Assembly (NCBI RefSeq): GCF_030929605.1
Contig: NZ_JAVFVS010000011.1
Span: 62,001-126,000, forward strand
Length of the DNA: 64,000 bases
Direction of reading: 5' to 3'
Origin: Flavobacterium sp. LHD-80
GTDB lineage: Bacteria > Bacteroidota > Bacteroidia > Flavobacteriales > Flavobacteriaceae
Below are positions 1 to 8,439 of the stretch, piece after piece (position 1 is the first letter of the stretch; each line of letters opens with the position of its first letter). The notes beneath the pieces are model-generated. The model searched no databases. It was given only the letters and a program-made list of their open reading frames with translations, and was not told the DNA's origin. A program made the translations under genes and the position numbers.

Positions 1-1213
1 CTTTCATAACAGTAACCGCAACTGGTCGCCCATAAACTTCTGCTTTATCATTATCAGAAATAAAACCAGTTAAAAAATCTTCCGGTTTTCCTGAAGGTTT
101 TCCGTCTTTAAAAGGAACAAATAAAACTTTATAACCTGAAATTATAGAACGATTCCAAGAACCATGCTGACCTACGAAAGCACCATTTTTATATTTAGCG
201 GGAAAAGCGTCTTTAGTATAAAAAGCCAATCCGAGCGAAGCAGTATGCGCACCAACAGGAACATCTGGAACAATTGCCCTTTTGATCAAATCTTTTCGTT
301 CGTCTTTCCATCTTGGATCTGGAATGCTTCCAAAATACGAATACGGCCATCCATAAAAACCACCTCGTTTTACACTCGTAATATAATCTGGAACTAAATC
401 GTCGCCAAGTTCATCTCTTTCATTTACTGCAGTCCAAAGTTCTTTTTTATTGGCCGGATTCCAATCCATTCCCATTGGATTTCTGAGTCCGTCAGCATAT
501 ATTTTTTCGTCCGTTCCATCGGGATTAATTTCTAAAATGGCTGCACGGCGAATTTCTTTATCCATTCCGTTTTCTCCCACATTGCTTCCAGAACCAACGC
601 CAATATAGATTTTTGTTTCGTCAGGATTAGCAAGTAAACTTCTTGTCCAGTGATTGTTGTATCCGCCAGCTGGTAATTCAACAATTTTTACACCTTTAGT
701 TTCTAATTTTAGTGGAGCGTTTTTATACGGATATCGGTAAAGCCCGTCAGTATTTGCAACATAAAAAAAGTCTTTTAAAATTAACATTCCTAAAGGTCGG
801 TTAAGGTCTTTTAAGAAAACTTCTCGAGTTTCATAGGTTCCGTCTTTATCTTTGTCGCGCAAAATTATAATTTGGTTTTTGCTCGTTCTTGTACCGCTTT
901 CGACAACAAAAATGTCATTGTTTGGACCTATATAAGACCAGCGCGGATTATTAAAACCGTCAGCAAATTTTGTAACTGTAAAACCTTCTGGCGCTATTGG
1001 CGTTTTTCCTTCGGGCCAGCCTATGACTTTACTGTTTTTTCGGCTAGATTCAGTTGCATACGGTGGAGGAAGTGTAATATTTCCAATCGCAGTTTTTACA
1101 ATATTCGAAGGCTGTTTGGCCAGCGCTTCTTTTTCTTCTTTACTAACTTGGCCGTGACAGGCGGTTGTTAATGCTATTATTGATATCGAAAATAGGTTTA
1201 AAAATGTTTTCAT
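1..1213 (-). CDS. Sorbosone/glucose dehydrogenase-family lipoprotein, partial
   Basis: This gene reads leftwards from an ATG at 1211-1213 and runs off the left edge of the window without a stop, so its C-terminus is missing. About 404 residues are visible. The N-terminus is a signal peptide ending in a lipobox (ALTTAC, Cys19), so the product is probably a lipoprotein. The body begins PEGFTVTKFADG and includes NPRW, FVVESG, NRPLGM, LRNPMGMDWNP and GFYGWPYSY. These are typical of the six-bladed beta-propeller of PQQ-dependent sugar (glucose/sorbosone) dehydrogenase-like proteins. Family membership is fairly sure. Substrate and true PQQ dependence cannot be judged. Open frames on the opposite strand here are shadows. 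Confidence 0.85.
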   Translation of the reverse strand, partial: MKTFLNLFSISIIALTTACHGQVSKEEKEALAKQPSNIVKTAIGNITLPPPYATESSRKNSKVIGWPEGKTPIAPEGFTVTKFADGFNNPRWSYIGPNNDIFVVESGTRTSKNQIIILRDKDKDGTYETREVFLKDLNRPLGMLILKDFFYVANTDGLYRYPYKNAPLKLETKGVKIVELPAGGYNNHWTRSLLANPDETKIYIGVGSGSNVGENGMDKEIRRAAILEINPDGTDEKIYADGLRNPMGMDWNPANKKELWTAVNERDELGDDLVPDYITSVKRGGFYGWPYSYFGSIPDPRWKDERKDLIKRAIVPDVPVGAHTASLGLAFYTKDAFPAKYKNGAFVGQHGSWNRSIISGYKVLFVPFKDGKPSGKPEDFLTGFISDNDKAEVYGRPVAVTVMK

Positions 1214-1371
1214 TGGTATTTTTGGAAGTTAAAGGTTTAAACATAAACAATTTAATTAAATAATAGAAAGTGAAGGGGAGACCTTTGTAAATATTAACTG
1301 ATATTTAACATTCCTAAAAAATTATAACCGCACAGTTTATTTTTGATACTTACAGTTTAGTTGTAATTCTG

Positions 1372-1379
1372 TATCTTTG
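1372..1379 (+). promoter_or_regulatory. -7 promoter element before hpt
   Basis: TATCTTTG matches the Flavobacterium -7 consensus TAnnTTTG and lies 25 nt before the hpt ATG. No TTG is visible at the ideal 17-23 nt spacing for the -33 element, so this rests on the -7 match and position. Confidence 0.55.
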
Positions 1380-1404
1380 TCCATTATTTTAAATTTAAAA
1401 AATA

Positions 1405-1935
1405 ATGATACAACTTCACGATAAACAATTTGTTCCGTTTATTTCGGCTAAAGAAATTGATTTTGCTTTAACCAAATTAGTGGCTCAGGTAGAAGACGAT
1501 TTTGGAGATGATACTCCCATTTTTATTGGAGTTTTGAACGGTGCCTTTATGGTTGTTTCCGATTTTTTGAAAAAATATAAAAAACCGTGCGAAGTTTCAT
1601 TTATAAAAATGGCATCGTATGAAGGAACTGAAAGTACAAATTCGGTAAAAGAATTAATAGGAATCAATCAAGATTTAACGGGCAGAACTGTTGTTATACT
1701 TGAAGATATTATTGATACCGGAAACACAATCGAAGAGTTAAAACATTTATTTAAAGAACGAAATGTAAAGCATTTCAAAATTGCAACATTATTCTTTAAA
1801 CCAGAAGCGTATAAAAAAGACATTAAAATCGATTATATCGGAATCAGAATCCCGAATAAATTTATTGTTGGTTACGGATTAGACTACGATGGTCTTGGAA
1901 GAAACCTGACAGAGATTTATAAATTAGCTGAATAA
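1405..1935 (+). CDS. hpt: Hypoxanthine phosphoribosyltransferase
   Basis: A 176-residue purine-salvage enzyme that converts hypoxanthine (and usually guanine) plus PRPP to IMP/GMP in the cytoplasm. The PRPP-binding motif is clear at residues 97-108 (VILEDIIDTGNT), and the length is normal for bacterial HPRT. The C-terminal YGLDYDGLGRNL segment is also typical of the family. The ATG at 1405 follows a good -7 element. adk follows 72 nt downstream on the same strand, so the two nucleotide-metabolism genes are probably co-transcribed. A short hairpin (1970-1988) lies in the gap between them. Confidence 0.95.
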   Translation: MIQLHDKQFVPFISAKEIDFALTKLVAQVEDDFGDDTPIFIGVLNGAFMVVSDFLKKYKKPCEVSFIKMASYEGTESTNSVKELIGINQDLTGRTVVILEDIIDTGNTIEELKHLFKERNVKHFKIATLFFKPEAYKKDIKIDYIGIRIPNKFIVGYGLDYDGLGRNLTEIYKLAE

Positions 1936-2007
1936 TTTAAAAACAAACACAACTATATATTCATTTTAAACTTCTTAAAGTAAGAAGTCGCAACACTAAC
2001 AGTCATT

Positions 2008-2580
2008 ATGATTAACATCGTTTTATTTGGAAAGCCTGGTGCAGGAAAAGGAACTCAGGCAGAATTTTTAAAAGAAAAATACAATTTAACACACCTTTCA
2101 ACAGGAGATATTTTTCGTTTCAATTTAAAAAATGATACAGATTTAGGAAAAAAAGCAAGAGTTTTTATGGACAACGGAGAATTAGTTCCGTGCGAAGTAA
2201 CGACTGCAATGTTAATTGATGAAGTAAAAAAACACCCTGATACAGCAGGATTTTTGTTCGACGGTTACCCAAGAACAATTGATCAAGCTGAGGCTTTAGA
2301 TAAATTTTTGCCAACAATTGGTTCAAGCGTAACGGCTACAATTGCTTTAGAGGCTGATGACGAAATTTTAGTAGCACGTTTACTAGAAAGAGGAAAAACA
2401 AGCGGAAGAGCTGATGATCAGGACGAAGAGAAAATTCGCGTAAGATATCAGGAATACAATGAAAAAACAGCTCCATTAATTGGATATTATAAAGAACAAA
2501 ATAAATTTCATGCCGTAGACGGTATTGGAACAATTGAGCAAATTACAGAAAGATTAACGTCAGTTATAGATAATTTGTAG
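2008..2580 (+). CDS. adk: Adenylate kinase
   Basis: A 190-residue adenylate kinase (ATP + AMP = 2 ADP). The P-loop GKPGAGKGT is at residues 8-16, the AMP-binding DGYPRT at 85-90, and the LID-region arginines lie near ERGKTSGRADD (about 127-137). The LID is the short form without a zinc finger, which fits the length. It follows hpt on the same strand. A long imperfect inverted repeat lies immediately after the stop and may shape the end of the transcript. Confidence 0.97.
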   Translation: MINIVLFGKPGAGKGTQAEFLKEKYNLTHLSTGDIFRFNLKNDTDLGKKARVFMDNGELVPCEVTTAMLIDEVKKHPDTAGFLFDGYPRTIDQAEALDKFLPTIGSSVTATIALEADDEILVARLLERGKTSGRADDQDEEKIRVRYQEYNEKTAPLIGYYKEQNKFHAVDGIGTIEQITERLTSVIDNL

Positions 2581-2584
2581 AAGC

Positions 2585-2721
2585 TAATCCAGCTGTACGT
2601 TACGAGTCCTCACTAAAAAAACTATTTTTCCAAACCATAAAACGAGTTTCCTCCGGTCGCTGTTTTCTGGCAGGAAAAATTAGTTTTTTTAGCTCCGGGC
2701 TCTTCACTTCCATCTGGGCTA
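2585..2721. repeat. Long imperfect inverted repeat after adk
   Basis: The left arm (2585-2631) is imperfectly the reverse complement of the right arm (2673-2721). The shared core is CTAAAAAAACTA followed by a T-run and CC, and the similarity continues outward (CCAGCTGTACGT against CCAGATGGAAGT). The 41-nt centre holds CTCCGGTCGCTG. The arms are too long and too diverged for a simple terminator. This looks like a copy of a dispersed intergenic palindromic element, although only one copy lies in this window. Confidence 0.7.
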
Positions 2722-2782
2722 AAAAGAATAAGAATATCTTAAATATATAAGCGAACCAAACAAATAACGAATCTACTAAACA

Positions 2783-4057
2783 TTGGAAATACTAATAATA
2801 TTTTTTCTAATACTATTAAACGGAGTTTTCTCGATGTCAGAAATCGCATTGATTTCGGCTAGGAAAAACAGACTTGAAACATCGGCGAAAAAAGGAAACA
2901 AAGGAGCTAAAATCGCGTTGGATCTGGCTAATTCTCCAAATAAATTTTTATCAACCGTACAAATCGGAATTACCTTAATCGGAATTTTGACAGGTATTTA
3001 CAGTGGTGATAAAATTACAATAGACGTAGAAAGTTTTGTGACTGGTTTTGCAGTTTTAAAACCTTACGCGCATTCAATCGCAGTTGGGATTGTTGTTGTG
3101 GTATTGACTTTTTTCTCATTGGTTTTAGGAGAATTGCTCCCAAAACGTATTGGATTAAATTATCCTGAAACTATTGCAAAAATGTTTGCAATGCCAATGA
3201 AAGTGATTTCGATTATTACAGCACCTTTTATTTGGTTGCTAACATCTTCGACAGATTTTTTATTGAATGTTCTTCAGATAAAACCAACCGCTGACGGAAA
3301 AGTTACCGAAGAAGAGATTAAAGCAATTATAAAAGAAGGAACCGAAGTTGGTGAAGTTCAGGAAATTGAACAAGATATTGTGGAACGTGTTTTTCACATT
3401 GGTGACCGAAAAGTAAGTTCGTTAATGACACACCGCAAGTCGGTTGATATGCTTCCTTTAAAAGAAGACAAAGCTAAAATCAAAGAACTAATCGTTCAGG
3501 ATTTGCACACTGTTTACCCGGTTTACAATCACAATTATGATGACATAGTTGGTATTGTAACCTTAAAAAATATTTTTGCCAATATTGAAAATGATAATTT
3601 CGATTTGGCATCAATAATGACTGATGCACCTTATTTAATGGAGCAGACAACAGCGTATAAAGCGTTGGAAAACTTCAAGAAAACAGGTGTTCATTACGCT
3701 TTAGTTTCAGATGAATATGGCGTTTTTCAAGGTATGATTACGTTGAATGACATTTTAGAAGCTTTAGTGGGTGATGCATCAGAATTTTACAAAGATGAAT
3801 TTCAGCTTATTGAAAGAGAAGATGGTTCATGGCTGGTTGACGGACATTATTCATTGCACGATTTCTTAACGTATTTTGAGTTAGATGAACTAACAAATGA
3901 TTACGAAGTTAACACCGTAAGCGGTATGATAATGACCGAGCTTTCGCATATTCCAAAAGAAGGTGAAAAACTAGTTTGGCAAAAATTCGTTTTAGAAGTC
4001 ATCGACATGGATGGCGTTAAAATTGACAAAGTTCTTGTAAAAGCGCTTAAAGAGTAG
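2783..4057 (+). CDS. Hemolysin-like CNNM/CorC-type membrane protein
   Basis: A 424-residue membrane protein. An N-terminal DUF21/CNNM transmembrane domain (about 1-190, with hydrophobic runs at the start, near 95-120 and near 145-165) is followed by a CBS-domain pair (about 200-325) and a C-terminal CorC/HlyC domain (about 340-420). Such proteins are linked to Mg2+/Co2+ transport or tolerance; the older hemolysin label is not a proven activity. The start appears to be TTG. The codon TAA lies two codons upstream, and the next in-frame ATG (residue 18) would cut into the first membrane helix. It lies in the same direction as obgE but is separated from it by a palindromic repeat. Confidence 0.88.
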   Translation: MEILIIFFLILLNGVFSMSEIALISARKNRLETSAKKGNKGAKIALDLANSPNKFLSTVQIGITLIGILTGIYSGDKITIDVESFVTGFAVLKPYAHSIAVGIVVVVLTFFSLVLGELLPKRIGLNYPETIAKMFAMPMKVISIITAPFIWLLTSSTDFLLNVLQIKPTADGKVTEEEIKAIIKEGTEVGEVQEIEQDIVERVFHIGDRKVSSLMTHRKSVDMLPLKEDKAKIKELIVQDLHTVYPVYNHNYDDIVGIVTLKNIFANIENDNFDLASIMTDAPYLMEQTTAYKALENFKKTGVHYALVSDEYGVFQGMITLNDILEALVGDASEFYKDEFQLIEREDGSWLVDGHYSLHDFLTYFELDELTNDYEVNTVSGMIMTELSHIPKEGEKLVWQKFVLEVIDMDGVKIDKVLVKALKE

Positions 4058-4073
4058 AGAGAATTTTGTTTTA

Positions 4074-4141
4074 AGTTTCAAGTTTCAAGTTTCAATCCCG
4101 ATAGCTATCGGGGCTGAAACTTGAAACCTGAAACTTGAAAC
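4074..4141. repeat. Inverted repeat built of TTTCAAG units around CCCGATAGCTATCGGG
   Basis: Tandem AGTTTCA units on the left (4074-4094) are the reverse complement of the GAAACTTGAAACCTGAAAC units on the right (4114-4141). They flank the perfect palindrome CCCGATAGCTATCGGG (about 4096-4111). The whole could fold into one long hairpin between the CNNM gene and obgE. Similar pieces recur elsewhere: TTTCAAGTTTGAGG at 53309-53363, and CCCGATAG/CTATCGGG stems near 8297 and 15791. There are no regular spacers, so it is not a CRISPR. Confidence 0.8.
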
Positions 4142-4160
4142 TCCACATAAACAAACAAAA

Positions 4161-5162
4161 ATGACAGAAGGAAATTTTGTAGATTACGTTAAGATATTTG
4201 TTTCTTCCGGAAAAGGAGGAAAAGGATCTACGCATTTACATAGAGAGAAATTTATTGAAAAAGGTGGTCCAGACGGAGGAGACGGAGGTCGCGGAGGACA
4301 TGTATATTTAGTGGGAAATAAAGGACTCTGGACATTATTTCATTTAAAGTTTGCGCGTCACATTAAAGCCGGTCACGGTGGAGATGGAGGAGGAGACCGT
4401 AGTACCGGTGCAGATGGTGATGATAAATTTATCGAAGTGCCATTAGGGACCGTTGTAAAAGACAAAGAAACCGGAGAAACTTTATTCGAAATTACCGAAG
4501 ACGGTGAAAAAAGAATTCTTTCAAAAGGAGGAAAAGGAGGTTTAGGAAACTGGCATTTTAGAAGTTCAACAAACCAAACACCAAGATACGCGCAACCAGG
4601 TTTGCCAGGTGTAGAAATGGATGTTATTCTGGAACTTAAAGTTTTGGCAGATGTTGGTTTAGTAGGTTTCCCAAATGCTGGAAAATCGACTTTACTTTCT
4701 GTATTGACTTCGGCAAAACCAAAAATTGCTGATTATCCTTTTACAACTTTAAAACCAAACTTAGGAATCGTTGCTTACAGAGATTATCAATCTTTTGTAA
4801 TTGCTGATATTCCGGGAATTATTGAAGGTGCAGCCGAAGGAAAAGGTTTAGGACATTATTTCCTGCGTCATATTGAGCGTAATTCGACTTTGTTGTTTTT
4901 AGTTCCTGTTGATACGCCAGATATTAAAGCAGAATACGATATTTTGGTTAATGAATTAACGAAATACAATCCTGAAATGCTTGACAAAGAACGTCTTTTA
5001 GTAATCTCAAAATGTGATATGCTGGATGACGAACTAAAAGCTGAATTAAAAGCGGAGTTGGATGTTTCTTTTAAAGATGTTCCGTATATGTTTATTTCAT
5101 CTGTTGCTCAGCAAGGGCTTACAGATTTGAAAGATAAGCTTTGGAAAATGCTTAACGAGTAA
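4161..5162 (+). CDS. obg: GTPase ObgE/CgtA
   Basis: A 333-residue Obg-family GTPase involved in late 50S ribosome assembly and stress control. The glycine-rich Obg fold (about 1-160) includes [13 protein letters not shown]. It is followed by the G domain: G1 GFPNAGKST (169-177), the switch-I threonines in YPFTTLKP (near 195) and DIPG at 216-219. The NKxD-like motif is SKCD. There is no C-terminal OCT domain, as in many Gram-negative Obg proteins. A strong terminator follows the gene. Confidence 0.97.
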   Translation: MTEGNFVDYVKIFVSSGKGGKGSTHLHREKFIEKGGPDGGDGGRGGHVYLVGNKGLWTLFHLKFARHIKAGHGGDGGGDRSTGADGDDKFIEVPLGTVVKDKETGETLFEITEDGEKRILSKGGKGGLGNWHFRSSTNQTPRYAQPGLPGVEMDVILELKVLADVGLVGFPNAGKSTLLSVLTSAKPKIADYPFTTLKPNLGIVAYRDYQSFVIADIPGIIEGAAEGKGLGHYFLRHIERNSTLLFLVPVDTPDIKAEYDILVNELTKYNPEMLDKERLLVISKCDMLDDELKAELKAELDVSFKDVPYMFISSVAQQGLTDLKDKLWKMLNE

Positions 5163-5187
5163 AAAAAACGTTTAGTTATAAAAATAC

Positions 5188-5219
5188 AAAACCCGACAAT
5201 TTCTATTGTCGGGTTTTTT
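5188..5219 (+). terminator. Rho-independent terminator after obg
   Basis: A perfect stem, AAACCCGACAAT pairing with ATTGTCGGGTTT across a TTCT loop, is followed by a T-run. It lies 26 nt after the obg stop. Confidence 0.9.
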
Positions 5220-5281
5220 ACTTTTTGTGCGAAAAAACAAAAAGCATAAAGGATTTTGCTATCCACTTAAAATCCTTGAAA

Positions 5282-5812
5282 TTATAATCCGAAGTTTTTA
5301 GAAATTCCGATTTTCAAAGTTTTTCCAAAATCAAATCCGAAACGTTCTTGTCTTGGATCGTTTTTTCCATCAAGATTATCATAGTTTAATCCTCCAATAG
5401 AGAAATTTAAACCGAATCCTCTTTTCATATTAATGAATAATGCTGGAGTTAAATTTGCATACATTCCTTTAGCATCGTTTAGGTTTGTCGATTGGTAACC
5501 TGCTCCTAGATCTCCAAAAACAGAAAATAAATCTGAAAGTGGCACAGTATAACGCACAAAACCTCCAATTTTATATCTCTCAGTTGTATCAGATCCAGAA
5601 GTTTTTACATTCATAATTGAACCTTCGACTCCTGCGGTCCATTGATCAGCAAATTGATATCCTACTTTTGGAGAAAATTCAAAATTCTCAAGTTTAGAGT
5701 CACCAATTTTCTCTGAAGAGAATCCGATGTTTCCTCCAAGTAAAATCGAGTTTTTTTGCGCGCTTGCAAAAGTTGCAATTAAAATAATAACTGCTGTTAA
5801 TAGTTTTTTCAT
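5282..5812 (-). CDS. Small outer-membrane beta-barrel protein
   Basis: A 176-residue protein with a clear signal peptide (MKKLLTAVIILIATFASAQ). Alternating hydrophobic/aromatic strands follow, such as KVGYQFADQWTAGVEG, YKIGGFVRYTVPL and FSVFGDLGAGYQ, and the C-terminus ends IGISKNFGL. This matches the 8-strand OmpA-like/OmpW-like porin-family barrels common in Flavobacteriia. I chose the ATG at 5812 rather than an in-frame ATG 27 nt upstream. The signal peptide starts cleanly there, and the upstream ATG lies close to the predicted transcription start. Function is unknown. It appears monocistronic. Confidence 0.8.
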   Translation of the reverse strand: MKKLLTAVIILIATFASAQKNSILLGGNIGFSSEKIGDSKLENFEFSPKVGYQFADQWTAGVEGSIMNVKTSGSDTTERYKIGGFVRYTVPLSDLFSVFGDLGAGYQSTNLNDAKGMYANLTPALFINMKRGFGLNFSIGGLNYDNLDGKNDPRQERFGFDFGKTLKIGISKNFGL

Positions 5813-5836
5813 CTTATTAAATTTTAAATGAGATGG

Positions 5837-5844
5837 CAAATTTA
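5837..5844 (-). promoter_or_regulatory. -7 element before the outer-membrane barrel gene
   Basis: Read on the minus strand, TAAATTTG matches TAnnTTTG 24 nt before the chosen ATG. This supports the downstream start at 5812. The rest of the 5813-6125 gap is AT-rich, and I see no other gene in it. A weaker TATATTCG (6100-6107) may serve the next gene. Confidence 0.55.
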
Positions 5845-6125
5845 ATAGATTTAAATTTGTAAGAATTAATTTATAATAAAAATTAAATAGAATATGTATA
5901 TTATTACAAATTATCCTATTTTTTAAAATTTGAATAATTTAATTTATCATACTTTAAGTATTTTTTGAAGATTAATGCAGGATTTTTAAGATAGTTTTGT
6001 TGTTTACTGGAATTGTGAATTTCGCAAAATCATCTACATTTTGATTTGTTATGTTTTGTTTTTATGTGATATGATTATTTTTTTTGCGAAAATGCGCTAT
6101 ATTCGCATCACTTAAATAAAATAAC

Positions 6126-8270
6126 ATGAAAAAAATAGTTTTATTCTTAACCATGTGCTTAATGGCTTTTCCTGCAAGAGCTGATGAGGGAATGTGGTTT
6201 TTGATGTTTATCGAAAGATTGAACCATAGAGATATGGAGAAAATGGGACTTCAATTAACTGCCGAAGAAATTTACAGTATCAATCACCACAGTTTAAAAG
6301 ATGCGATTGTACAGTTCAACGGAGGTTGTACTGCTGAAATCGTTTCAAATACGGGTTTGGTACTTACAAATCACCACTGTGGATATAGTGCAATTGCAGA
6401 ACTTTCAACTGCAGAGCAAAACTATTTGAAAGATGGTTTTTGGGCAAAAGACCGTAGTCAGGAAATGAAACCAAAATCTTTATACGTTCGTTTCTTTGTT
6501 CGTATGGATGACGTTTCTAAAAGAATTTTGTCAAAAGTAAATGATCAAATGACAGAAACGGAAAGAAACAAAATCATTCAGCAAGAAATCAGTTTAATTG
6601 AAAAAGAAAACAGCGAAAACGGGAAATACACTGTTTCTGTTCGTCCTTTCTTTCAAGGAAATGAATATTACTATTTTGTGTACCAAGATTATACAGACGT
6701 TCGTTTAGTAGGGACGCCTCCAGAAAGTGTTGGTAAATTTGGTGGAGATACTGACAACTGGGAGTGGCCTCGTCAAACGGGAGATTTCTCAATGTTTAGA
6801 GTATATGCTGATAAAGACGGGAATCCTGCAACTTATTCAAAAGATAATGTGCCTTTGCAACCAAAACATTATTTGCCTGTAAGTATTAAAGGTGTAAAAG
6901 AAAATGATTTTGCAATGATTCTTGGTTATCCAGGAAGAACAAACCGTTGGATGCCAGCTGGTGGAATTGAGCAAAACGTAAAATACGCTTATCCTGCTTG
7001 GGTTGAAGGTGCTAAAACCGGAATGGACCAAATGAAAAAGTATATGGATAAGGATGCAACTGTTCGTTTAAAGTACGCTTCTAAATATGCTTCTACAGCA
7101 AATTACTGGAAAAACCGTCAAGGTATGATCGATGCTTTAACAAAGGCTGGAACAGCAGATGCAAAAGCAGAGCAAGAAGATAAATTTTATGAGTGGGCTA
7201 GTAAACCAGCTAACAAAGATAAATACGAAAATGTAATTCCGACGATTAATGATTATTACAGAGAAACGAATTTAAAAGCGCGTCACGATAATTATTTATC
7301 TCAAGTTTTACGTACATCAAGTTATGCTGCTGGTCCAGCAAATCTTGGTAATGCATTGATTGCTTACTACAAAGAAAATGATGCTAAAAGAGCAGAATTA
7401 TTACCAAAGATCAACGCTTTAGTTGAAACTATTTATGGTGATTTTTATGCGCCTTTAGAAAAAGATGTTTTAACTGCTCAGTTGAATTTATATGCAGCTA
7501 AAGCTTCTGAATACGGACTTGCTCCAGAAATCGCAAAAATGAAAGCGGCTAATAATGGTGATTTTACTGCAGATGTAGCGAAAGCAACTGAAGTAAGTTA
7601 CTTTACAAATAAAGAAAAAATTGTAGCATTTTTAGCTGATCCAAAACCATTAGCAATTGTACACGATCCGTTGTATATAATTTCTAATGATTTGATGACT
7701 AAATTCCGTGCAAAAACAGATGATCAAGCTAAAGCTGACGATGGTTTTGCAATTGCTTACCGCAAATTAGTTGAAGGTTTGAGAGAGTCAAAACTAAATG
7801 CTATCAAATACCCTGATGCAAACTCTACTTTGAGATTGACTTACGGAAAAGTTCGCGCTTTGCCTGCTGATCCCCGTAACGATGCAAAAATCAACAACTA
7901 TACTACAATGGAAAGTATGGTTAAAAAATACAAAGCAGGAGATCAGGAATTTGACTTGCCAGCTCGTTTATTAGAATTGAACAAGAAAAAAGATTTTGGA
8001 CAATATGCTGATAAAGCAGGATATATGCCAGTAAACTTCTTGACAGATAACGATATTACTGGAGGAAACTCTGGTTCACCAGTTCTTAATGGAAAAGGGG
8101 AATTAATTGGAATTGCTTTTGATGGAAATATCGAGGCTATGGCTGGAGATGTTATTTTTGATCCTAAATTACAAAGAACAATCAACGTTGATATTCGTTA
8201 TGTACTTTGGATTATTGACAAATACGCCGGAGCGAAAAACATTATTGACGAATTGACGATTGCTAAATAA
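6126..8270 (+). CDS. S46 dipeptidyl-peptidase (DPP7-type)
   Basis: A 714-residue secreted serine peptidase of family S46, with a signal peptide ending PARAD. The family removes dipeptides from the N-terminus of peptides in the periplasm. The chymotrypsin-like triad region is visible: TNHHC (81-85) with the catalytic His, a GDFSMFRVYAD segment with the likely Asp, and GGNSGSP with Ser649. The residue known to set P1 preference is Gly667 (FDGNIEAM). DPP7 has Gly here and DPP11 has Arg, so a preference for hydrophobic P1 residues is inferred. Length is normal. The gene is monocistronic with a terminator downstream. Confidence 0.95.
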   Translation: MKKIVLFLTMCLMAFPARADEGMWFLMFIERLNHRDMEKMGLQLTAEEIYSINHHSLKDAIVQFNGGCTAEIVSNTGLVLTNHHCGYSAIAELSTAEQNYLKDGFWAKDRSQEMKPKSLYVRFFVRMDDVSKRILSKVNDQMTETERNKIIQQEISLIEKENSENGKYTVSVRPFFQGNEYYYFVYQDYTDVRLVGTPPESVGKFGGDTDNWEWPRQTGDFSMFRVYADKDGNPATYSKDNVPLQPKHYLPVSIKGVKENDFAMILGYPGRTNRWMPAGGIEQNVKYAYPAWVEGAKTGMDQMKKYMDKDATVRLKYASKYASTANYWKNRQGMIDALTKAGTADAKAEQEDKFYEWASKPANKDKYENVIPTINDYYRETNLKARHDNYLSQVLRTSSYAAGPANLGNALIAYYKENDAKRAELLPKINALVETIYGDFYAPLEKDVLTAQLNLYAAKASEYGLAPEIAKMKAANNGDFTADVAKATEVSYFTNKEKIVAFLADPKPLAIVHDPLYIISNDLMTKFRAKTDDQAKADDGFAIAYRKLVEGLRESKLNAIKYPDANSTLRLTYGKVRALPADPRNDAKINNYTTMESMVKKYKAGDQEFDLPARLLELNKKKDFGQYADKAGYMPVNFLTDNDITGGNSGSPVLNGKGELIGIAFDGNIEAMAGDVIFDPKLQRTINVDIRYVLWIIDKYAGAKNIIDELTIAK

Positions 8271-8293
8271 TCTCAATTTATTTATAAAAAGTA

Positions 8294-8327
8294 AACCCGA
8301 TAGTTTTTAAAGCTATCGGGTTTTTTG
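8294..8327 (+). terminator. Terminator after the S46 peptidase
   Basis: AACCCGATAG pairs with CTATCGGGTT across a short loop and is followed by TTTTTT, 23 nt after the stop. The stem carries the CCCGATAG/CTATCGGG motif that recurs in this window. Confidence 0.88.
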
Positions 8328-8346
8328 ATTTTTTTACTTTTGAAAA

Positions 8347-8420
8347 AGTTTGTCATCCTGAGCGAAGTCGAAGGCTCGCTAATTGGAACGGGTCTTCGAC
8401 TTCGCTCAGACTGACAAACT
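8347..8420. repeat. 27-bp inverted repeat GTCATCCTGAGCGAAGTCGAAG
   Basis: The left arm (8347-8373) and right arm (8394-8420) are reverse complements over 27 nt with two mismatches, around a 20-nt centre. It lies between the 3' ends of two convergent genes. From memory, this core (CTGAGCGAAGTCGAAG) is a widespread intergenic repeat in Bacteroidota genomes, but a search is needed to confirm it. It could also help terminate the minus-strand gene. Confidence 0.85.
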
Positions 8421-8439
8421 TCAATTAGTTCGGAAAAAC

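Noticed and set aside
164..1171. Two plus-strand open frames at 164-397 and 872-1171
   Set aside because: They lie antisense to a clear dehydrogenase-like coding sequence on the minus strand and have no recognisable domain or start context.
4074..4141. CRISPR-like short repeats
   Set aside because: The units are adjacent or inverted around one palindrome, with no regular unique spacers and no cas genes nearby.
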